Shown here in pieces: positions 1 through 9,444 of a stretch of 64,000 nucleotides of DNA. Origin of the DNA: Fibrella forsythiae. Its GTDB lineage: Bacteria; Bacteroidota; Bacteroidia; Cytophagales; Spirosomataceae. The number at the start of each line of letters is the position of its first letter. Positions within the stretch are counted from its first letter, which is position 1. Below the pieces are notes generated by a model, which was given only the letters and a program-made list of their open reading frames with translations, did no database searches and was not told where the DNA came from. A program made the position numbers and the translations under genes. Location of the stretch: assembly GCF_017353175.1 (NCBI RefSeq), contig NZ_JAFMYW010000002.1:682001-746000 (forward strand), in the 5' to 3' direction.

Positions 1-11
1 ATCTCAGGATT

Positions 12-3000
12 ATGAAAAAACAAGTACAAACCGGGCGGGTGCGTGCAGTAGTCAGACATGCACTTCTCCCACTAGCGTTCAGCGTATCGGTCGGCATTGC
101 CGTCGCTACGCCCGGCGCTGATCGACCACGTTTATATAAGGGTATACCCCTGACAGCCAACGGTATTGGCGTTAGAAAAGACATTCTTGTGTCAGGTGTC
201 GTAACCGATGACAAAGGCGAAGGCTTGCCTGGCGTAAACGTAGTTATCAAAGGCACCACAAAAGGAGCCACTACCGACGCCCAGGGGCAGTTTTCGATCA
301 ACGTACCTAATGCCAACACGGTACTGGTTGTGTCGTTCGTGGGCTATAAATCGCAGGAACTTACAGTCGGTAACCAGACCAAATTATCGGTCAGATTGCT
401 GGCCGATGAGCAGGCGCTCGACGAGGTTGTGGTGGTTGGTTACGGTACGCAGTCGCGGGGAACGGTGACGGGTTCGGTGGCGGCCGTTAAGTCGGAAGAT
501 ATTCTGCGGACACCAGCCGTGGCTACGTCGAGTGCGCTGGTTGGCCGTGTTCCGGGTATCACGGCTCGTCAGGGCGATGCCCGCCCCGGTAATGGCACGA
601 GCCTCCAGATCCGTAATATGGGTACGCCCTTGTTCGTCATCGATGGCATCGTGGCCGACGAAACGCAGTTCAACAACCTCGGTATAAACGACGTCGAGAA
701 TATCTCGATTCTGAAAGATGGGTCGGCAGCTATTTACGGACTGCGGGCGGCCAATGGCGTTGTGCTGGTAACTACCAAGAAGGGTAAAGCCGGTCAGAAA
801 CCAGTGATCAGCCTGTCGGGATATTATGGGCTACAGAACTTCACGCGTTACCCCAAACCAGCCAACGCCTATCAGCACGTTCGGGGGCTGGCCGAGTCGG
901 ATCAGAACCGGGGTATTGCCACAACCATTACGCCGGCCGAACTGGAAAAATGGCGCGTCGGTACCGAGAAGGGCTACCAGAGTTTCGATTACTACAACAT
1001 GGTGATGCGGCCCAACGTACCCCAGTCGTACCTTAACGGCAGTGTATCGGGCGGTTCAGACAATGTGTCCTATTATGTGTCGGCCAGCCATCTGTCTCAG
1101 GATGCGCTCATCGAAGATTATAAGTTCAAACGGAGTAATTTCCAGGCAAACGTAGAAGCGGGGCTCAGTAAAAAACTTCGCATTGGCACCCAGATCAGCG
1201 GACGGATCGAGGATCGGTTTCAGACAGGTGTACCAGGTCTTGACGACTATTTCAACCCGTTTCTGAGTATCTTCTCTATGTGGCCAACCGAGCGGCCATA
1301 CGCCAACGATAATCCGAAGTACATCAATCAGACGCATAACGTAAACGTAAACCCGGCTACCTACAAGAAAGAAATTACCGGTACGATCAGCGAGATCACG
1401 CGGGCGGTCAAGGCCAACTTTACGGCGCAGTACGATTTCGATTTTGGGCTGGCGCTGAAAGGAACGTATTCGTACAACTTCACCAACTTCGACTTCGACG
1501 GGTTCGAGTACACGTACGATGCCTACACCTATGATGCAAAAACCGATACCTACAACGTAGTGCCGGGTGGTGGTAATCAAAACCCCTGGCGCGAACGCCG
1601 CAAGCGGAATGTCGTTGACCGGTTCATGCAGGTACAGGCTACCTATAACAAGCAGTTTGGCGATCACGGCCTGTCGGGCGTCCTGGCTTACGAACGCTAC
1701 GATACCGACAATAAGTACATGATCGTGCACACAGTGCCACCCAACAACTATATTCCGCTGATGTCATTCGCCAACCAGGATTACCTGCTCGACGAATGGA
1801 ACGTGACGGCGCGGGCGGGTTACATTGGCCGGGTCAACTACAACTACAAGCAGCGGTATCTGGTTGAAGCGCTGGGCCGGTACGATGGGTCATTCCTGTT
1901 TGCGCCGGGTCGCCGGTATGGTTTCTTCCCCGGTGCGTCGGTGGGCTGGCGGGCTTCTGAAGAAGATTTCTTCAAAAATAGCGGCGTTGGCAGGGTGGTC
2001 AGCGAACTGAAACTGCGGGCTAGCTATGGCCGGACGGGTAGCGACCTGATCAACAATAACTTCATCGTAGCACCCTACAGCTACCTGCCCGGATACGACT
2101 TCCTGCAAGGCAGTGCTATCTTCAATGGATCATACGTAATTGGTGTTCGCCCGAGGGGCTTACCCATTACTACGCTGTCGTGGGTCAATAACGTATCGAC
2201 CAACGTGGGCATCGACTTTGGGCTGTTCAACGGCCGATTGTCAGGTACGTTCGATGTGTTCGAGCGGAAACGGACGGGGCTACCGGCATCGCAGTATGAC
2301 GTGCTGCTGCCGAGCGAAGTGGGCTACACGCTGCCAAACGCCAACCTGAACTCCGATGTGATTCGTGGTCTGGAGGGAGCCGTAAACTACAGTGGCAAAG
2401 TAGGTGAAGTAAGCTACACCGTCGGCGCTAATGCCACGTTGGCTCGCCTGCGCAGCCTGGATATTTACAAACCGCGTTTCGGAAACTCGTGGGACGAATA
2501 CCGCAACTCGGCCGTTGACCGCTGGGCAAACATCAACTGGGGCTATCAGGTGGAAGGCCGGTTCCAGTCGCAACAGCAGATCGACGACTATAAGGTTGAC
2601 AACGACGGGCAGGGTAACCGTACCCAACTGCCGGGCGATTTCATCTACAAAGACGTGAATGGCGACGGGCTGATCACCAGCCTCGACGAACGTCCGATCG
2701 GCTATGCCGAAGGGGCCACACCGTATGTCAACTACGCTTTCAACGGTACACTGGGATACAAAGGCTTCTCGCTTCGTGTCGACGTAGTGGGGGCCAGTCT
2801 GCAAACGTTCCGGCGCGAAGTAGAGCAGAAGATTCCGTTCCAGAACAACGGTACATCGCCTGCCTACATTCTTGAAGACCGCTGGCACCACGCTGATCCG
2901 TTCAACGCCGATAGCCCCTGGATTGCCGGCACGTACCCAGCCGTTCGGAAAGACAGCCCAAGCCACGTGAACTACAGCCGCCGCTCTGATTTCTGGGTGA

Positions 3001-3230
3001 CCAACGTGCAGTATCTGCGCCTGCGGAACCTCGAAATTGGCTACAACATTCCCAAAACCTTCCTGGGTAAACTGGGTGTGTCGGCCATGCGGGTATACGT
3101 GAACGGCACGAACCTGATCTCATTCGACAACCTGAAATCAATCGAAGTAGACCCCGAAATCTCGTCAAATGGTGCGCTGGTGTATCCGCCACAGCGGTTG
3201 TATAACGCCGGTTTCGCCCTCAGTTTTTAA
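12..3230 (+). CDS. SusC/RagA-type TonB-dependent outer membrane transporter
   Basis: Outer membrane channel that takes up oligosaccharides using TonB energy. The protein is 1072 residues. It has an N-terminal signal sequence ending near residue 32, a carboxypeptidase-D-like regulatory domain at about 59-128, a TonB-box-like DEVVVVGYGT at 137-146, and a plug domain to about 256 with the family signature SAAIYGLRAANGVV. The rest is beta-barrel ending in aromatic-rich LYNAGFALSF. This length and order are typical of SusC proteins. It is followed after 20 bp by a SusD gene, then by arabinan-degrading enzymes, so the inferred ligand is an arabinose-containing glycan. Only 11 bases precede the ATG, so its promoter lies outside the window. 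Substrate is inferred from neighbours only. Confidence 0.95.
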   Translation: MKKQVQTGRVRAVVRHALLPLAFSVSVGIAVATPGADRPRLYKGIPLTANGIGVRKDILVSGVVTDDKGEGLPGVNVVIKGTTKGATTDAQGQFSINVPNANTVLVVSFVGYKSQELTVGNQTKLSVRLLADEQALDEVVVVGYGTQSRGTVTGSVAAVKSEDILRTPAVATSSALVGRVPGITARQGDARPGNGTSLQIRNMGTPLFVIDGIVADETQFNNLGINDVENISILKDGSAAIYGLRAANGVVLVTTKKGKAGQKPVISLSGYYGLQNFTRYPKPANAYQHVRGLAESDQNRGIATTITPAELEKWRVGTEKGYQSFDYYNMVMRPNVPQSYLNGSVSGGSDNVSYYVSASHLSQDALIEDYKFKRSNFQANVEAGLSKKLRIGTQISGRIEDRFQTGVPGLDDYFNPFLSIFSMWPTERPYANDNPKYINQTHNVNVNPATYKKEITGTISEITRAVKANFTAQYDFDFGLALKGTYSYNFTNFDFDGFEYTYDAYTYDAKTDTYNVVPGGGNQNPWRERRKRNVVDRFMQVQATYNKQFGDHGLSGVLAYERYDTDNKYMIVHTVPPNNYIPLMSFANQDYLLDEWNVTARAGYIGRVNYNYKQRYLVEALGRYDGSFLFAPGRRYGFFPGASVGWRASEEDFFKNSGVGRVVSELKLRASYGRTGSDLINNNFIVAPYSYLPGYDFLQGSAIFNGSYVIGVRPRGLPITTLSWVNNVSTNVGIDFGLFNGRLSGTFDVFERKRTGLPASQYDVLLPSEVGYTLPNANLNSDVIRGLEGAVNYSGKVGEVSYTVGANATLARLRSLDIYKPRFGNSWDEYRNSAVDRWANINWGYQVEGRFQSQQQIDDYKVDNDGQGNRTQLPGDFIYKDVNGDGLITSLDERPIGYAEGATPYVNYAFNGTLGYKGFSLRVDVVGASLQTFRREVEQKIPFQNNGTSPAYILEDRWHHADPFNADSPWIAGTYPAVRKDSPSHVNYSRRSDFWVTNVQYLRLRNLEIGYNIPKTFLGKLGVSAMRVYVNGTNLISFDNLKSIEVDPEISSNGALVYPPQRLYNAGFALSF

Positions 3231-3250
3231 TCGACAAAAGGATATCAACG

Positions 3251-5092
3251 ATGAATCGTTTTCATAAACTACTGACAATCGGTTTACTGGCGCTTAGCTC
3301 AACGGCCTGCAAAGAGGACTTTCTGGAGCGTCAGCCACCCAATATTATTCTCGAAAGCCAGGTCTGGAACGACCCCAAGCTGATCACGAGCCTACTGGCC
3401 AACTATTACGACCGGTTGCCTGCACACACGCAGATTGATATCGGCTGGGATCAGTTCGCGGCCTACGATGAAGCCATGTGGTCGGGTAACAACGACGGCC
3501 CGAACAACATCGTCAATTACGGTTTCGACCGCTGGCGGTTGTGGGATTATGGCCTGGTTCGTGACATCAACCTGGCGCTCGAAAGCATTGAGGCGAAGAG
3601 TACAGCCCTCACTACGGCGCAGAAAGCGCAGTTTTCGGCTGAGTTCCGGTTCCTGCGGGCTTACATGTATTTCGAGATGGTGAAGCGGATGGGCGGTGTA
3701 CCGATCATCACCAAACAGCTCATCTACGATTTCAGCGGTAACCCAACATCGCTACAGTTCGCGCGCAACAAAGAATCGGAAGTGTACGATTTTGTGGCCA
3801 GCGAACTCGACGCGATCAAGAATGACCTTGGCAATGCCGGCAGTAACACCCGCGCCAACCGCTACACGGCGATGGCCCTGAAGAGCCGGGCAATGCTCTA
3901 TGCAGGATCAATTGCGAAGTATAACAACCTGCTGGGTGCGCCCATTCAAACGGCGGGCGGCGAAGTGGGTATTCCGGCCAATCGCGCTACTGAATACTAC
4001 ACCAAGGCGCTGGAGGCAGCGAAAGAAGTGATTGCCGGGCCGTATTCGCTCTACCGGGCCAATGCCAATCTGGGCGAGAATTTCTACGAGGCCATTACCA
4101 AAAAGCTGAACAACAATGAAGTAATTCTGGCGAAAGACTTCCTGGTGACCAAAGACAAGCGGCATGGCTTCAGCTACGATAACATTGCCCGTAACATCCG
4201 CGAAGACAACCTGTCGTCGTCGAACATCACGCCAACGCTGAACCTGGTTGAGGATTATGAATACCTGGATGGTACGTCGGGCGAACTGAAAACGCGCACG
4301 ACCAATGATCAGGATTACATCTACTACGATAACCTGAGCGGTCCGTTTGCCAATAAAGATGCCCGCCTATACGGCACGGTTATTTACCCCGGCACCACGT
4401 TCAAGGGGCTGGAAGTGCAGATTCAGGCAGGTGTGGCGGTCTGGAACGGCAGCAGCTACCAGCTTGTGGAAGGCAATACGCTGGGAGCAACCTATACCGA
4501 CGGTAAATTGCTGACGGGTAGCTCAGGCCCGCAGCGGTCGCAGACGGAAGTGTCGAACTCGGGTTTCTACCTGCGCAAATACATTGACCCGGCTCCGCTG
4601 TCGAGCACACGCGGCATTCGCAGCGATATGTGGTGGGTACGTTTCCGGCTGGGCGAAGTACTGCTCAATGCCTCGGAAGCGGCGTTTGAACTGGGGCAGA
4701 CGGCCGAAGCACTGACCTACGTGAATCAGGTTCGGGCACGTGCTGGTTTCCCGGCCAATAGCCTGACCTCGCTGACGCTGGCCCGGTTGCAGAACGAACG
4801 GCGCGTTGAACTGGCCTTTGAAGATCACCGCGTTTGGGATCTGAAACGCTGGCGTATTGCGCATCTGGTGTGGGACGGCAATACGGCCAACCCCGACGCC
4901 ATGCTGACGGCCCTGTATCCATACCGCGTGGTTCGCCCGGGTAGCGCTCAGGACGGCAAATACATCTTCATCAAGATGGTAGCGCCCCGGTTCCGGGCAC
5001 CACGGTTGTTCCAGTTCGGTAATTACTACTCGTCTATCGATCAGGCTGTTATCAATAATAATCCGAAGATTGTTCGCAATCCTTTTCAGTAA
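3251..5092 (+). CDS. SusD/RagB-type nutrient-binding outer membrane lipoprotein
   Basis: Surface glycan-binding partner that caps the SusC channel. The protein is 613 residues with a lipoprotein signal peptide (lipobox ending at Cys20, sequence ALSSTAC) and then the usual SusD start, KEDFLERQPPN. Helical TPR-like segments follow, including the conserved AEFRFLRAYMYFEMVKRMGG region and a C-terminal ERRVELAFEDHRVWDLKRW block typical of RagB/SusD families. It starts 20 bp after the SusC stop codon and surely shares its transcript. The next gene, a DUF3823 lipoprotein, begins 9 bp later, an arrangement repeated in many Bacteroidota loci. Ligand specificity cannot be read from the sequence; arabinan or arabinoxylan oligomers are inferred from context. 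Confidence 0.95.
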   Translation: MNRFHKLLTIGLLALSSTACKEDFLERQPPNIILESQVWNDPKLITSLLANYYDRLPAHTQIDIGWDQFAAYDEAMWSGNNDGPNNIVNYGFDRWRLWDYGLVRDINLALESIEAKSTALTTAQKAQFSAEFRFLRAYMYFEMVKRMGGVPIITKQLIYDFSGNPTSLQFARNKESEVYDFVASELDAIKNDLGNAGSNTRANRYTAMALKSRAMLYAGSIAKYNNLLGAPIQTAGGEVGIPANRATEYYTKALEAAKEVIAGPYSLYRANANLGENFYEAITKKLNNNEVILAKDFLVTKDKRHGFSYDNIARNIREDNLSSSNITPTLNLVEDYEYLDGTSGELKTRTTNDQDYIYYDNLSGPFANKDARLYGTVIYPGTTFKGLEVQIQAGVAVWNGSSYQLVEGNTLGATYTDGKLLTGSSGPQRSQTEVSNSGFYLRKYIDPAPLSSTRGIRSDMWWVRFRLGEVLLNASEAAFELGQTAEALTYVNQVRARAGFPANSLTSLTLARLQNERRVELAFEDHRVWDLKRWRIAHLVWDGNTANPDAMLTALYPYRVVRPGSAQDGKYIFIKMVAPRFRAPRLFQFGNYYSSIDQAVINNNPKIVRNPFQ

Positions 5093-5101
5093 GCATTAAC
5101 C

Positions 5102-5773
5102 ATGAAAGCAATCCTTTTCAGTCTGTTAGCGGGCACCGTGTTGCTGGCCAGCTGTGCAAAAGATAATTACGAGCCACCCAAGTCGACCCTGACCGGGCGG
5201 GTGATTTACGACAACCAGCCGGTGGGTGTTCGTACCAACGGCGTTCAGCTTGAACTATGGCAAAAGGGCTATCAGCTCTTTACCAAAATTCCGGTTATCG
5301 TATCGCAGGAAGGTACCTTCTCGGCTGCCCTGTTCGATGGCGATTACAAACTGGTTCGCCTGCGCGGTAACGGGCCCTGGGTCGATAATACGGATACAAT
5401 CAACGTATCGGTTCGGGGCGCTGCTACGATCGACGTACCTGTGCAGCCTTTCTTCGTGATCCGGAACCCATCCATTCAACGTAGTGGTACCAGCCTGACG
5501 GGTTCCTTGACGGTGGGGCAGGTTGTAACTGGCCGGGCCATTGAACGGGTAACGATGTATGTAGGCACCACGCAGTTTGTGGATGTAACAAACAACGTTG
5601 GATCAGCCAATGTGGCCACTGCTGCTCTGGCAGACCTCAGCAAGCCGCTACCCCTCTCACTAACGTTGCCTGCTGCTGTATCAAGCCGCCCCTATTTTTA
5701 CGCCCGAATTGGGGTTAAAACCGTTGGTGTGGCCGAATTGATCTATTCGCCGGTGCAGAAAATTACGTTGTAA
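5102..5773 (+). CDS. DUF3823 domain lipoprotein of a SusCD operon
   Basis: A 223-residue predicted lipoprotein with lipobox LASC (Cys18). The N-terminal half, with TGRVIYDNQPVGVR and the repeated pattern FDGDYKL and RGNGPWV, matches the DUF3823 family, which is commonly encoded directly behind SusD and thought to be an extracellular beta-sandwich. The second half looks like a second beta-rich domain. It lies 9 bp after susD, so it is the third gene of the SusCD transcript. Its biochemical role is unknown; a surface glycan-binding accessory protein is the most reasonable inference. A long inverted repeat lies between this gene and the next. Confidence 0.85.
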   Translation: MKAILFSLLAGTVLLASCAKDNYEPPKSTLTGRVIYDNQPVGVRTNGVQLELWQKGYQLFTKIPVIVSQEGTFSAALFDGDYKLVRLRGNGPWVDNTDTINVSVRGAATIDVPVQPFFVIRNPSIQRSGTSLTGSLTVGQVVTGRAIERVTMYVGTTQFVDVTNNVGSANVATAALADLSKPLPLSLTLPAAVSSRPYFYARIGVKTVGVAELIYSPVQKITL

Positions 5774-5840
5774 GAACACCATGCATATGAACCGGGTAAC
5801 AGAGAAGGCCTACTCCGTTGCCCGGTTTATTTATGCGCGG

Positions 5841-5898
5841 TGTGTTGTGTATTGCTGGCGCGCGAAGCAACACTCACGCAACAGCACTACACAACACA
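5841..5898. repeat. Intergenic inverted repeat after the SusCD operon
   Basis: Arms of 17 bp at 5841-5857 and 5882-5898 pair with one mismatch around a 24-base loop. The loop starts with GCGCGCGAAGCAA (5858-5870), which recurs exactly at 30348-30360 inside another intergenic repeat. There is no T-run, so this is not a classical terminator, although it could limit read-through from SusCD into the enzyme genes. Confidence 0.7.
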
Positions 5899-5946
5899 CA
5901 TGAGACCGCAACCCGTAAATAAACCCACCCCAACCACAATTTACCT

Positions 5947-7953
5947 ATGAATCTCTTTACCAAAGCCGCCGGCTTACTCGTACTGACAGCCAGCCTTACG
6001 CAGGCTCAACCTGCGCCAACTCACGTTGTTCGGGTCAACGTGGCCCAGCCCGTAGCTGATATTCAGCCGACGATGTGGGGCGTTTTCTTTGAAGATATCA
6101 ACTTCGGCGCTGATGGGGGTATTTACGCTGAATTGGTCAAGAATCGCTCGTTCGAGTTTTTTAAACCGCTGATGGGCTGGACTGTGCGGGGGAAAAAACG
6201 TACGGAAGGCGACATTCTGGTGCAGAATCGCTCGGAGGCAGGTAGTACGCAGACCAGCAGCAACCCGCGCTACATCCGGGTAACGGCCAACGGAGCCAAT
6301 AGCGGCGATCTGGAAATGATCAATGAAGGGTTCCGGGGAATGGGCCTTAAAAACGGCCTACGCTACGACTTCGCTCTTATGTACCGGGTACAGTCGGGTA
6401 ACGTGAAAATCCATGCCGATCTGATCAACGCCCAGGGCCAGCCGATTGGGTCAGGTACGTTGTTGCCCGAAAAATCGGATGGGCAGTGGCATAAACAGCA
6501 GGTGAGTTTTAAGTCGGCTGCTACCGAGCCAAAAGGAAAGCTAAACGTCTGGTTTGAGGGCACCGGTGTAGTTGATCTCGACATGATTTCGCTCTTTCCC
6601 GAAGACACCTGGAAAGGTCGCCCCGGTGGTATGCGCGCCGATATGATTCAGATGCTGGCCGATATGAAACCGGGCTTTGTTCGCTTCCCCGGCGGTTGCA
6701 TCGTGGAAGGACATGACCTGACGCAACGCTACCAGTGGAAGAAAACGCTGGGCGCGCCCGAAGACCGCCAATTGGTGATTAACCGCTGGAACTTTGAGTT
6801 TGGCCACCGCCCCGCGCCCGATTATTTCCAGACGTTCGGGCTGGGTTTCCTGGAGTATTTTCAACTCTGTGAAGACATTGGCGCTGAACCGTTGCCTATC
6901 CTGAACTGCGGAATGGCCTGCCAGTTCAACACCGCCGAACTGGTACCAATGGATCAGCTCGACCCATATGTGCAGGATGCTATCGACCTGATCGAGTTTG
7001 CCAATGCCGACGTCAATACGAAATGGGGTAAGGTGCGGGCCGACCTGGGTCATCCGAAACCATTCAACCTCAAAATGATGGGTGTGGGCAACGAAAACTG
7101 GGGGCCCCAGTACATCGAGCGACTGGCCGTTTTCCAGAAAGCCATCAAAGCAAACTATCCGAATTTTCGACTGGTGTGTAGCTCAGGCACCGATCCCGAT
7201 GGTGAGCGGTTCGATTTCCTGAACGGAAAGCTCAGAGCCATGAACGCCGATCTGATCGATGAACACTACTACCGCCGACCCGAGTGGTTTCTGCAGAATG
7301 TAAAACGCTACGACACGTACCCACGCAACGGCGCAAAGATTTTTGCGGGCGAATGGGCCGCGCAGAGCGACAAAACGGTGAGCATTAACAACAAGAATAA
7401 CTGGCTGTGCGCCCTGAACGAAGCCGCGTTCATGACGGGTCTGGAACGGAATGCGGCGGTTGTGCAAATGGCTTCCTACGCTCCGCTCTTCGCCAACGCC
7501 GATGCCTGGCAGTGGACCCCCGATCTGATCTGGGTCGACAACCTGCGCGTATATGGAACCCCTAATTATTTCGTCCAGAAGCTGTATTCGCTCCATAAAG
7601 GTACCCACGTGCTGAGCATGACGCAGAACAACGAAGCGCTGGCTGGCCAGGATAGCCTCTACGCTTCGGCCGCCTGGGATAAAGCAACGAGCGAGATCAT
7701 CCTGAAAGTGGCCAATGTTTCCGACAAAGCGCAGGTACGTCAGATTCAGCTTGACGGTACGAAAAAACTGGATGCGAACGGCAAGCTTTTCCTGCTGAAA
7801 AATGACAACCTGAACGCGGTGAATTCCTTCGAAAACGCCACCAACGTCAGCCCGGTCGAGCAGGCGATCGCCGTTGATGTGAAGAAGAAAAACGTAACGA
7901 TGACGCTGGGACCAAAGTCATTTTCGGTCGTGCGGATCAAGGCGACGATGTAG
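5947..7953 (+). CDS. Secreted GH51-type alpha-L-arabinofuranosidase, long form
   Basis: Retaining hydrolase that releases terminal alpha-L-arabinofuranose from arabinan or arabinoxylan. It has 668 residues and a signal peptide ending near residue 20. A jelly-roll CBM-like region lies at about 85-215, inserted after the first strand of the barrel domain, followed by the TIM barrel and a C-terminal beta domain. Visible catalytic features are the acid/base Glu383 in GVGNENWG and the nucleophile Glu469 in IFAGEWAAQ. RWNFEFGHRP and FVRFPGGCIVEG are family blocks. A second, shorter GH51 is encoded at 12798-14339, so the two may attack different linkages or act at different sites. The gene is preceded by a 173-bp gap with an inverted repeat. 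Confidence 0.93.
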   Translation: MNLFTKAAGLLVLTASLTQAQPAPTHVVRVNVAQPVADIQPTMWGVFFEDINFGADGGIYAELVKNRSFEFFKPLMGWTVRGKKRTEGDILVQNRSEAGSTQTSSNPRYIRVTANGANSGDLEMINEGFRGMGLKNGLRYDFALMYRVQSGNVKIHADLINAQGQPIGSGTLLPEKSDGQWHKQQVSFKSAATEPKGKLNVWFEGTGVVDLDMISLFPEDTWKGRPGGMRADMIQMLADMKPGFVRFPGGCIVEGHDLTQRYQWKKTLGAPEDRQLVINRWNFEFGHRPAPDYFQTFGLGFLEYFQLCEDIGAEPLPILNCGMACQFNTAELVPMDQLDPYVQDAIDLIEFANADVNTKWGKVRADLGHPKPFNLKMMGVGNENWGPQYIERLAVFQKAIKANYPNFRLVCSSGTDPDGERFDFLNGKLRAMNADLIDEHYYRRPEWFLQNVKRYDTYPRNGAKIFAGEWAAQSDKTVSINNKNNWLCALNEAAFMTGLERNAAVVQMASYAPLFANADAWQWTPDLIWVDNLRVYGTPNYFVQKLYSLHKGTHVLSMTQNNEALAGQDSLYASAAWDKATSEIILKVANVSDKAQVRQIQLDGTKKLDANGKLFLLKNDNLNAVNSFENATNVSPVEQAIAVDVKKKNVTMTLGPKSFSVVRIKATM

Positions 7954-7960
7954 GTATCGT

Positions 7961-8054
7961 TTTTTGTCATCCCGACGGCAGGAGGAATCTTGAGTTTGGC
8001 TTAACTACAGTGCCAGGAACCCTCAAGATCCCTCCTTACGTCGGGATGACAAAA
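7961..8054. repeat. Hairpin repeat, copy 1 of the arabinose-locus family
   Basis: Inverted repeat with outer arms TTTTTGTCATCCCGAC (7961-) and GTCGGGATGACAAAA (ending 8054). Inner arms read AGGAGGAATCTTGAG and CTCAAGATCCCTCCT, and the loop contains AGTGCCAGG. The same arms and loop word recur at 9291-9398, and shorter versions at 11127-11175 and 12723-12760. It starts 7 bp after the GH51 stop codon. Confidence 0.85.
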
Positions 8055-8118
8055 CATACATTTCCGTTGTGGCTTGCCTGCGGCGAGTGACAACGATATA
8101 TCAAACCCCCTCACCCCC

Positions 8119-9084
8119 ATGCTCAACAAATACGCAATCGCTCTACTCGCAATACTAGCCGCGAACGTACCCAGTTATGCACAGGGTCAAGGCCCCAGTT
8201 CGGGAACCGGCATTACCACCCACGACCCGAGCACCGTGCAGAAAGAGAACGGCCGGTACTGGTACTTCGCCACGGGGAACGGGATTCAGGCGGTTAGTTC
8301 GCCAGACATGAAGACCTGGAATGTGGAGAAGCCAATTTTCGAGCGGGGCACCTGGCCAAAGTGGATTGACACCACGGTGACGAATTTCAAAGGCCACTTC
8401 TGGGCACCCGACTGCATCAGGATGAACGGGAAATACTATCTCTACTACTCCTGCTCGTCGTTTGGTGCGCCTACCTCGGCTATTGGCGTTGCTACGTCGC
8501 CAACGCTCGATCCGCAGTCGCCGACATACAGGTGGGAAGACCAGGGAATGGTCGTCAGATCGAAAGTGCGTGCCGACTTCAACGCCATTGACCCTGGCCT
8601 GATGCGCGACACCGACGGCCGGGTCTATTTCGTTTATGGCTCATTCCACGGTGGCATTGGGGCCGCTGAGATCGACACCCTGACCGGAAAAACCAAAACC
8701 CCGATAAAACGGGTAGCCGGTGGGCGCGAATCAGACTGGGAAGCGGCTGCGCTCATCAAGGAAGGAAGTTACTACTACCTGTTTGTTAATAATGGGCTGT
8801 GCTGCAAGGGCTTGAATAGCACGTATTATATTGTGGTAGGTCGGTCAGACAATCCGATGGGGCCGTTTCTAGACCAAACCGGCCGGGACCTGACCGCCGG
8901 GGGAGGAACAATAGTGCTACGTACCGACGGAAAATACATTGGTCCGGGTCACGTTGGTTTGCTTCGTGAGGATGGAAAGAATATCGTGTCTATCCATTAC
9001 TACGATGCTGAGGATAAAGGCCGGTCGAAACTGGCGTTCCGACAACTCAAATTCCGCAAAGGCTGGCCGATTCTGGAAGAATAA
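8119..9084 (+). CDS. Secreted GH43 arabinan endo-1,5-alpha-L-arabinanase or arabinofuranosidase
   Basis: Inverting five-bladed beta-propeller enzyme acting on the alpha-1,5-arabinan backbone or on arabinose side chains. The ATG at 8119 is preferred over an in-frame TTG at 8074 because it begins a clean signal peptide (MLNKYAIALLAILAANVPSYA). Counting from there the protein has 321 residues. It carries the three acidic GH43 residues: Asp36 in THDPSTV (base), Asp158 in NAIDPGLMRD (pKa modulator) and Glu208 in SDWEAAAL (acid). The motif WAPDC near 95 is also typical. It lies between hairpin repeats 1 and 2. Endo versus exo action cannot be decided here; the short single-domain form and the HDPSTV start resemble endo-arabinanases. 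Confidence 0.88.
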   Translation: MLNKYAIALLAILAANVPSYAQGQGPSSGTGITTHDPSTVQKENGRYWYFATGNGIQAVSSPDMKTWNVEKPIFERGTWPKWIDTTVTNFKGHFWAPDCIRMNGKYYLYYSCSSFGAPTSAIGVATSPTLDPQSPTYRWEDQGMVVRSKVRADFNAIDPGLMRDTDGRVYFVYGSFHGGIGAAEIDTLTGKTKTPIKRVAGGRESDWEAAALIKEGSYYYLFVNNGLCCKGLNSTYYIVVGRSDNPMGPFLDQTGRDLTAGGGTIVLRTDGKYIGPGHVGLLREDGKNIVSIHYYDAEDKGRSKLAFRQLKFRKGWPILEE

Positions 9085-9127
9085 TTGACTTGAGTGCATC
9101 GCGGATAAATTGATCGTTTGTAATATT

Positions 9128-9142
9128 GTGTCAAATTGACAC
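9128..9142. promoter_or_regulatory. Perfect 15-bp palindrome, candidate operator upstream of araB
   Basis: GTGTCAA-A-TTGACAC is a perfect dyad in the AT-rich part of the gap before araB. Such dyads are typical binding sites of dimeric repressors. No regulator gene is present in the locus within this window, so the cognate protein is unknown and the function is inferred. Confidence 0.35.
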
Positions 9143-9290
9143 TTTTAAGAAATAGCTCGGCTTAGCTTCTTCGTTTCAGCTTAATTGTGTGTGAAATACA
9201 CGTTGTGATTAGATGGATTGGCTGGTGGGCTTTGGTTGATGTAAGTTGCTTTCGCGTGCTGGCTTCGTACTGTGCACACCCTTGTACGCA

Positions 9291-9398
9291 TTTTTTGTCA
9301 TCCCGACGTCAGGAGGGATCTTGGCGTTCTTGGTAAAAGTGCCAGGCACTACCTGAATGAACGCCAAGATCCCTCCTGACGTCGGGATGACAAAAAAC
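9291..9398. repeat. Hairpin repeat, copy 2 of the arabinose-locus family
   Basis: The most complete copy. The left arm runs from TTTTTTGTCATCCCGACGTC through AGGAGGGATCTTGGCGTTC, and the right arm mirrors it as GAACGCCAAGATCC, then CTCCTGACGTCGGGATGAC and AAAAAA. The loop includes AGTGCCAGGCACT, itself a small dyad, also seen in part in copy 1. It sits 47 bp before the araB ATG. Confidence 0.88.
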
Positions 9399-9444
9399 CT
9401 ATAACCTTTACCCCTAAACTCGTTCAGAACGAATAAACAATACT

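Larger units (their letters stand above)
9085..9444. other. 360-bp gap before araB: candidate operators and a hairpin repeat
   Basis: No gene is visible here. The first half is AT-rich and contains the perfect palindrome GTGTCAAATTGACAC (9128-9142) and a weaker dyad GTGTGAAATACAC (9189-9201). The second half is filled by hairpin repeat copy 2 (9291-9398). It is the longest gap in the arabinose locus and the most likely place for a promoter and operator driving araB and the genes behind it. Confidence 0.5.

Noticed and set aside
2280-2966. A 228-residue minus-strand frame inside the SusC gene
   Set aside because: It is fully inside a well-defined SusC coding region and has no family features.
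9189-9201. GTGTGAAATACAC as a CRP-like operator
   Set aside because: The half-sites are only 4 bp and the dyad is common by chance in AT-rich DNA; noted only as part of the gap description.
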